In this document: in pieces, positions 60,994-64,000 of the stretch
Layout of the letters: each line of letters begins with the position of its first letter
Numbering within the stretch: the stretch's first letter is position 1
The notes under the pieces: generated by a model
What the model saw: the letters and a program-made list of their open reading frames with translations, nothing else
Database searches by the model: none
What the model was told of the DNA's origin: nothing
Translations under genes and position numbers: made by a program
Source: JAKAVN01 sp963734845
GTDB lineage: Bacteria; Desulfobacterota; Binatia; Binatales; Binataceae
DNA: 64,000 nt
Direction of reading: 5' to 3'
Assembly (NCBI GenBank): GCA_963734845.1
Contig: CAVTIS010000009.1
Coordinates: 1 to 64,000, forward strand

Positions 60994-63276
60994 CTACTTC
61001 ATCACGCGCCGGGCGAAGCCTCGGCGCCGCCGCCGCGTCTTCTCTTCTTCCTTCTCGCGCCGCTCGACGATGTCGATCATAGCGAGCTGGCAATTATTCT
61101 TCGGCTCCCCGGGCAGCCGCACGTAGCTGCCGTCGGAGCGCATCTCCCACGCCGCGTGATTGGGCTTGAGCTGCGCGTCGAACACCGCCCGCAGCTCCTT
61201 GCGCAGCGTTGGATCCTCGACCGGCGCGACGGCCTCGACCCGGCTCTCCAGGTTGCGTTTCATGCAATCGGCCGAACCGATGAAATATTCCTCGGCGCCG
61301 CCGTTGCGAAAGTAGTAGATGCGCCCGTGCTCGAGGAAGCGCCCGACGACACTGACCACGCGCACGCTCTCCGAGAGGCCCGGGATTCCCGGGCGCAAAC
61401 GGCAGGTATCGCGCACGATCAGATCGATCTTCACTCCGCCTTGTGCGGCGCGATAGAGGGCGCGCGTGATGTCAACGTCCTCGAGCGCGTTCATCTTCAT
61501 CTGGATCAAGCCCGCCGAACCGGAGCGCTGGAGTTCGACCTCGCGGCCGATCTTCTCGAGCAGGGCCCGTTTGAGCAGGGCCGGCGCAGGCAGAATCTTT
61601 TTGAACATGCGTCCGGCCCGATAGCCGGTGGTGAGGAAATTGAACAGCTGCGTCAGGTCGGCGCCGATCGCCTCGTCGTTGGTCAGCAGTCCAAAATCGG
61701 CATACAGGCGCGCGGTGCCCGCGTGATAGTTGCCGGTGCCGATATGCGCGTAACGGCGCAGTCCGTTGTAATCCTGGCGGACCACCAGGATCACCTTGCA
61801 GTGCGTCTTGAGCCCCACCACGCCGTAGGTGACGTGGATGCCGTATTCTTCGAGCTGCTCGGCGAACTGGATGTTGGCGGCTTCGTCGAAACGGGCCTTG
61901 AGTTCGACCACCACGGCGACCTGCTTGCCGTTGCGCGCGGCGTCGCAGAGATAGCCGATCACCTCGGAATCGCTCGAGGTGCGGTAGAGCGTCATCTTGA
62001 TCGCCCGCACCTTGGGGTCTTCGCTGGCCTCGCGCAGCAGCCGTCCGACCGAGGTCGGAAACGATTCATACGGATGCATCAGCAGGATCGAGCCGGCCTC
62101 GCGAATCACATGGAAAATGTTGCGCGAAGGCGTCAGGCGCGCGTGGTCGGCCGGATGGTGCGGCGGATCGTGCAGCGCGGGATTGTCGACCGCCGCCAGC
62201 TCCATCAGATCGCGCAGCGCCAGCATCCCGTCGTCGATCTCGAACACGTCGTCGTGCTCGTCAAGGCCTAGTTCCGCCGCGAGCATCCCGCGATGCACGG
62301 GTTTCATGCCTCGCACGGCTTCCATCCGCACGATCGGCGCGAAGCGGCGATCGCGCAGCTCGGATTCGATCAGCGCCAGCAGATCGTCGGCCTCGTCCTC
62401 GTCGCGCTCGGTATTGGCGTTGCGCGTGACGCGGAAGAACTCGTAGCCGTCGACTCTGACCTCGGGAAAGAGCAGGTCGAGAGTATGCGCGATCACGTCC
62501 TCGAGCGGGACGAAGCGCCGGGTGCCCTCGACCCGCAGAAAGCGCGGGATGCCAAGCCCGACCGGCACCTTCACCCGCGCCAGGGACGGCTCGACATCGT
62601 CGGGGGCGCGCAGCGTGACCAGGAGATTCAGCGACAGATTGGAGATGAACGGGAACGGATGCGCCGGATCCATCGCCTGCGGCGTCACCAGCGGAAAAAT
62701 ATTGCGCAGGTAGTACTCGCGGATAGCGGCCTGCTCGCCCGGACTCAGCTGGTCGAAGGCGAGTACATGGATCTCAGCGTCGGCGAGCCGCTTGAGCAGC
62801 ACGGGCAAGAGCGCGCGCTGCTCGGCCTCGAACGCGCGAATCTCGACCAGGCATTCCGCAATCTGCTGCTGTGGCGTGCGCCCGTCGTCGGTCAACTCCT
62901 GCATCCCGGCGATCGCCTGCTGCTTGAGGCCGCCGATCCGCTTCATGAAAAATTCGTCGAGGTTCGACGCCGTGATGGCGAGGAACTTCACCCGCTCGAG
63001 CAGCGGGTTGGCCTCATCGAGCGCCTCGGCGAAGACGCGCCGGTTGAAAGCGAGCCAGGTGAGTTCGCGATTGAGAAACAGTTCGGGCGCTTTAAGATCG
63101 GCGTCGATACGTACTGTTGCCGGAGTTGCGCCATTGACGCTGCGGATCTCCGCGACCGCGCCCGCGCCATTGGCCACATCGATGCTTGCCCCGGGTGCAG
63201 GGCCCACGTCACGCGCTGTCGACGGCTCCAGCGAAAGCGCCCGGAGGGCCTGAGAAGGCTCTGTTTGACTCGCCAT
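60994..63276 (-). CDS. ppk: Polyphosphate kinase 1
   Basis: A 760-residue enzyme that makes polyphosphate from ATP at the inner membrane face. After a variable N-terminus of about 60 residues, the N-domain starts with LFLNRELTWLAFNRRVF and SNLDEFFMKRIGGL; the head domain has PFISNLSLNLLV; the catalytic half has MHPYESFPTSVGRLL, KMTLYRTSSDSEVI, VELKARFDEAANI, RRYAHIGTGNYHAG (phosphorylated histidine region) and a C-terminal domain with GSADCMKRNLESRVE. All blocks are intact. The extended C-terminus ends with RRRRGFARRVMK. Together with PPK2 at 4-5 kb, both polyphosphate kinase types occur in this window. Confidence 0.96.
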   Translation of the reverse strand: MASQTEPSQALRALSLEPSTARDVGPAPGASIDVANGAGAVAEIRSVNGATPATVRIDADLKAPELFLNRELTWLAFNRRVFAEALDEANPLLERVKFLAITASNLDEFFMKRIGGLKQQAIAGMQELTDDGRTPQQQIAECLVEIRAFEAEQRALLPVLLKRLADAEIHVLAFDQLSPGEQAAIREYYLRNIFPLVTPQAMDPAHPFPFISNLSLNLLVTLRAPDDVEPSLARVKVPVGLGIPRFLRVEGTRRFVPLEDVIAHTLDLLFPEVRVDGYEFFRVTRNANTERDEDEADDLLALIESELRDRRFAPIVRMEAVRGMKPVHRGMLAAELGLDEHDDVFEIDDGMLALRDLMELAAVDNPALHDPPHHPADHARLTPSRNIFHVIREAGSILLMHPYESFPTSVGRLLREASEDPKVRAIKMTLYRTSSDSEVIGYLCDAARNGKQVAVVVELKARFDEAANIQFAEQLEEYGIHVTYGVVGLKTHCKVILVVRQDYNGLRRYAHIGTGNYHAGTARLYADFGLLTNDEAIGADLTQLFNFLTTGYRAGRMFKKILPAPALLKRALLEKIGREVELQRSGSAGLIQMKMNALEDVDITRALYRAAQGGVKIDLIVRDTCRLRPGIPGLSESVRVVSVVGRFLEHGRIYYFRNGGAEEYFIGSADCMKRNLESRVEAVAPVEDPTLRKELRAVFDAQLKPNHAAWEMRSDGSYVRLPGEPKNNCQLAMIDIVERREKEEEKTRRRRRGFARRVMK

Positions 63277-63556
63277 GGATGCAGTCTACGTCAATTCCAT
63301 CCAATTTCGGAATGAGCGTAGCTGGGACCTGCCGAAGCTTCAATCATGGACTGTTAGCTCGCGTTTACGATTGTTTTGCACCTTAATTTGCCCGCCATCG
63401 TTGAGGTTTTTCGGCATTTTTCTTCGACGAAACTGACGGAGACCTCGCGCTCGGCACGGGCCTCCGCACAGTCTGTCGCGGTTGCGCGCGGCAACCGGGC
63501 TATTGCAAGATGGCCGGATGGCAACCTGGGGACGGTGCCAATCGGAGGAAAAAACA

Positions 63557-64000
63557 GTGGGGACGAGTTTCCGAAACCCTCGGGGGGAGCGATTGATACT
63601 GCTTCCGTCGATGTTCGCTGCAATTGTCGCATGTATCGCGCTAGGGGCCTCGCGCGCCGCGGCGCAGAACGTCAAGACCTATACCCGGGCAACGCTCGAT
63701 CAATGGATGAGCAAGTACGCCGACGCCAAGCCCGATTTCAAGCCGGGAGACCTGCTGGGAAGCCACGACCTGGAGCGAATCAGGCCGTTCGTGCCGCCGG
63801 GATGGTTCGAGCAGCTGAATTTCCCGGAATTCAAGATGGAGATCATGGCCGCGCGCAGCCACACGCCGCGCAAGGATTACCAGGAGTGCACCGAGAAATA
63901 TCAGGCGCAGGTCAAGCTCAACCCTGACGGCTCCCTGGCTAACTATATTTGCGGGCAGCCGTTTCCCAACGCCTCGCTCGGCACGACGGATGCGCTTTCC
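63557..64000 (+). CDS. DUF1329 outer-membrane-type protein, 5' part (runs off the window)
   Basis: The first 148 codons are seen. The start is GTG at 63557, with GGAGG eight bases upstream. A signal peptide (FAAIVACIALGASRAAAQ) precedes the mature DUF1329 start: LDQWMSKYADAKPDFKPGD, VPPGWFEQLNFPEF and PDGSLANYICGQPFP. DUF1329 proteins have a LolA-like fold, are exported and often sit next to RND transporters or hydrophobic-compound catabolic genes. A decayed relative lies at 46.5 kb. Confidence 0.82.
   Translation, partial: MGTSFRNPRGERLILLPSMFAAIVACIALGASRAAAQNVKTYTRATLDQWMSKYADAKPDFKPGDLLGSHDLERIRPFVPPGWFEQLNFPEFKMEIMAARSHTPRKDYQECTEKYQAQVKLNPDGSLANYICGQPFPNASLGTTDALS

Noticed and set aside
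60982..62271. 429-codon plus-strand frame opposite ppk1
   Set aside because: Shadow of the ppk1 gene, which has all kinase blocks.

Overview
The window looks like a GC-rich chromosomal segment of a Gram-negative soil- or water-type bacterium. Outer-membrane barrel proteins, lipoproteins, an Mla/Pqi-type lipid transporter and Shine-Dalgarno-led compact operons all point that way. Taxonomy cannot be fixed from sequence reading alone; a proteobacterium or a related deep lineage such as Binatota would fit. No rRNA, tRNA or CRISPR array was seen. Remnants of mobile DNA (an ArdC-like start at the left edge, a broken RepB-type primase near 27 kb) and several decayed genes mark accessory stretches.

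Layout. 0-5 kb: ArdC start, two membrane proteins, a DUF2252 protein and polyphosphate kinase 2. 5.3-16.1 kb: a one-directional (minus) cluster of exported proteins: an outer-membrane barrel, two sulfatases of different families, a DUF1254/DUF1214 protein broken by an in-frame stop, a HAD-2H phosphoesterase fusion, a DUF3313 lipoprotein and a SphA-like barrel. 16.6-22.5 kb: TetR regulator, an unrecognised exported protein and an MlaE-MlaF-MlaD-PqiC operon for lipid traffic between membranes. 22.5-28 kb: glycine-zipper protein, porin, SYLF protein, then a gene-poor island remnant.

28-46.4 kb is a nitrogen-compound catabolism region. A cytosine-deaminase-like amidohydrolase overlaps an amidase, followed by a class I glutamine amidotransferase and a 2-oxoglutarate-type dioxygenase. 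An eight-gene minus-strand operon then encodes a GlnT/GmaS-type ligase, the three split glutamate-synthase-like subunits (GlxBCD/MgsABC) and the four subunits of a heterotetrameric sarcosine or N-methylglutamate dehydrogenase (SoxBDAG/MgdABCD). This is the gene set of the N-methylglutamate route for methylamine use. An XRE-cupin regulator lies upstream, and a nitrilase-family hydrolase plus a polysaccharide-deacetylase/imidase-like hydrolase are on the other strand.

46.4-48.2 kb is a graveyard: a DUF1329 fragment, a hydantoinase A C-terminus, a small gene carrying an internal 107-bp inversion, and a glutathione transferase frameshifted in a T run. 48.6-64 kb returns to ordinary genes: a polytopic membrane protein, a flavoprotein oxidase, an LLM flavin oxidoreductase, a FecR protein with an outer-membrane-like partner, a di-haem oxidoreductase, a dihydropyrimidinase-like enzyme, a VOC protein divergent from a CGNR regulator, a cysteine hydrolase, polyphosphate kinase 1 and the start of an intact DUF1329 protein.
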